6,382 nucleotides of DNA, taken from Campylobacterales bacterium. Lineage in GTDB: Bacteria; Campylobacterota; Campylobacteria; Campylobacterales; Arcobacteraceae. The stretch lies in NCBI GenBank assembly GCA_016784825.1, contig JADHTT010000053.1:1-6382 (forward strand). Direction: 5' to 3'. The notes below the pieces were generated by a model. It worked only from the letters and a program-made list of their open reading frames with translations, had not been told where the DNA came from and ran no database searches. How positions within the stretch are numbered: the stretch's first letter is position 1; each line of letters opens with the position of its first letter. The translations under genes were made by a program, and so were the position numbers. This document shows, in pieces, positions 5,839 to 6,382 of this stretch.

Positions 5839-6382
5839 CTAAACCCCTTGAAATATATTCTTTAAGCCATCTTCATCAACGATAAAAACTTTTTTCACTT
5901 CCATACCTATTAGCTCTTGTCTTTGTAGCTTTTTAACAACTCTTGATAATGTTTCAGGCTGAAGATGTAGCAATAGTGCAACTTCTGTACGCTTTAATTT
6001 ATTAAACATTTCTAGGTTTTCACTTAAAAAATGTGCTACTTTTGCCATTGAATCAAATACTAATTCTCTGTTTACTACACATTGAAGCTTCTGTGTTTTT
6101 GCAAATACCTCTTGCAAAAAGTTTGTAGTTAATATATTTGTATAGATAAAGTCATCTCTAAATTTATTGAAATCAATATCAATAATAATTGTATCTTCAT
6201 CTATAGATATATTTGATACACATGTAATAACATTCTCATTTAGTGCAGATAATTCTGTAATTAGTTGATGTTTATATATATGATATAAAAATATCTCATT
6301 ACCAAACTTATCCATCTTATACACTCTAGCTAAACCTGATTGTAAAAAAGATATATTTGTACTACTCTCACCCTCATACATC
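5839..6382 (-). CDS. Crp/Fnr-family transcriptional regulator (N-terminus beyond window edge)
   Basis: 180 residues are visible and the frame is open at the right edge. The Met at the edge is probably internal, because the visible part begins midway through the beta-barrel effector domain: GESSTNISFLQSGLARVYK, then FGNEIFLYHI, corresponding to the family's 'G-x-x-x-x-x-I-x-x-G-x-x-x-V-Y' core. About 30-40 residues are likely missing. A long dimerisation helix follows (about visible residues 80-110), then a winged helix-turn-helix, TEVALLLHLQPETLSRVVKKL (132-152). Within it E143, S146 and R147 fit the FNR E-x-x-S-R pattern that recognises TTGA, rather than the CRP R-E-x-x-x-R pattern. C54 and C101 are scattered, not an FNR iron-sulfur set, but the N-terminus cannot be judged. 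Campylobacter NssR is a functional parallel from the same superfamily. It is directly coupled to the sensor gene, with napAB following. It probably activates napAB through the site at 4682-4695. Confidence 0.9.
   Translation of the reverse strand, partial: MYEGESSTNISFLQSGLARVYKMDKFGNEIFLYHIYKHQLITELSALNENVITCVSNISIDEDTIIIDIDFNKFRDDFIYTNILTTNFLQEVFAKTQKLQCVVNRELVFDSMAKVAHFLSENLEMFNKLKRTEVALLLHLQPETLSRVVKKLQRQELIGMEVKKVFIVDEDGLKNIFQGV
5844..5849 (-). promoter_or_regulatory. Ribosome-binding site that decides the GTG start of the sensor gene
   Basis: AAGGGG on the minus strand lies within the last sense codons of the Crp/Fnr gene, five bases before GTG at 5838. No ATG lies at a suitable spacing, so GTG is the best start. 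The stop and start abut (TAGGTG), which implies translational coupling. Confidence 0.7.

Noticed and set aside
6379..6381. The Met codon at the right edge as the true start of the Crp/Fnr gene
   Set aside because: The visible sequence begins inside the effector-binding barrel, and a family member would have about 30-40 more residues before it. The gene is better treated as partial.

Overview
The window holds a periplasmic nitrate reductase (nap) locus, and every gene lies on the minus strand. In transcription order (right to left) it contains a Crp/Fnr-family regulator cut by the right edge, a membrane sensor with a NarX/PilJ-like nitrate-binding motif, napA, napB, napG, and the first 25 codons of napH running off the left edge. 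The DNA is strongly A+T-rich. The NapG/NapH quinol-oxidising pair, the long (953-residue) NapA and the LFTGC lipobox style point to Campylobacterota. An Arcobacter-like genus is my best guess, but this is an inference from protein character only.

Layout. 5839-6382: C-terminal part of a Crp/Fnr regulator whose recognition helix has the FNR-type E-x-x-S-R pattern. 4873-5838: a two-TM sensor with a periplasmic P-box and a cytoplasmic coiled coil but no kinase or chemotaxis output domain; its GTG start directly follows the regulator's stop codon. 4589-4872: a 284-bp regulatory gap with a perfect TTGAC-N4-GTCAA palindrome centred exactly 41.5 bp upstream of the start point implied by a TATAAT box, plus two other inverted repeats and a leader hairpin. 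1727-4588 and 1010-1714: napA and napB, 12 bp apart. 858-1009: a clear intrinsic terminator and then a probable new promoter. 75-857 and 1-75: napG and napH, overlapping by one base.

How it works together. NapA (Mo-bisMGD, one 4Fe-4S cluster) reduces nitrate in the periplasm and takes electrons from the dihaem NapB. NapG (four 4Fe-4S clusters) and membrane NapH would bring electrons from the quinol pool. No napC, napD, napF or napL lies inside the window. The adjacent regulator and P-box sensor, together with the FNR-type site at -41.5, suggest a local nitrate- or anaerobiosis-responsive control module for napAB.

Most worth a second look: the output-less nitrate-sensor-like protein coupled to the regulator, the well-formed class II FNR-type promoter, NapB as a probable lipoprotein with a C-terminal extension and two extra cysteines, and the split of nap into napAB and napGH units by a terminator.
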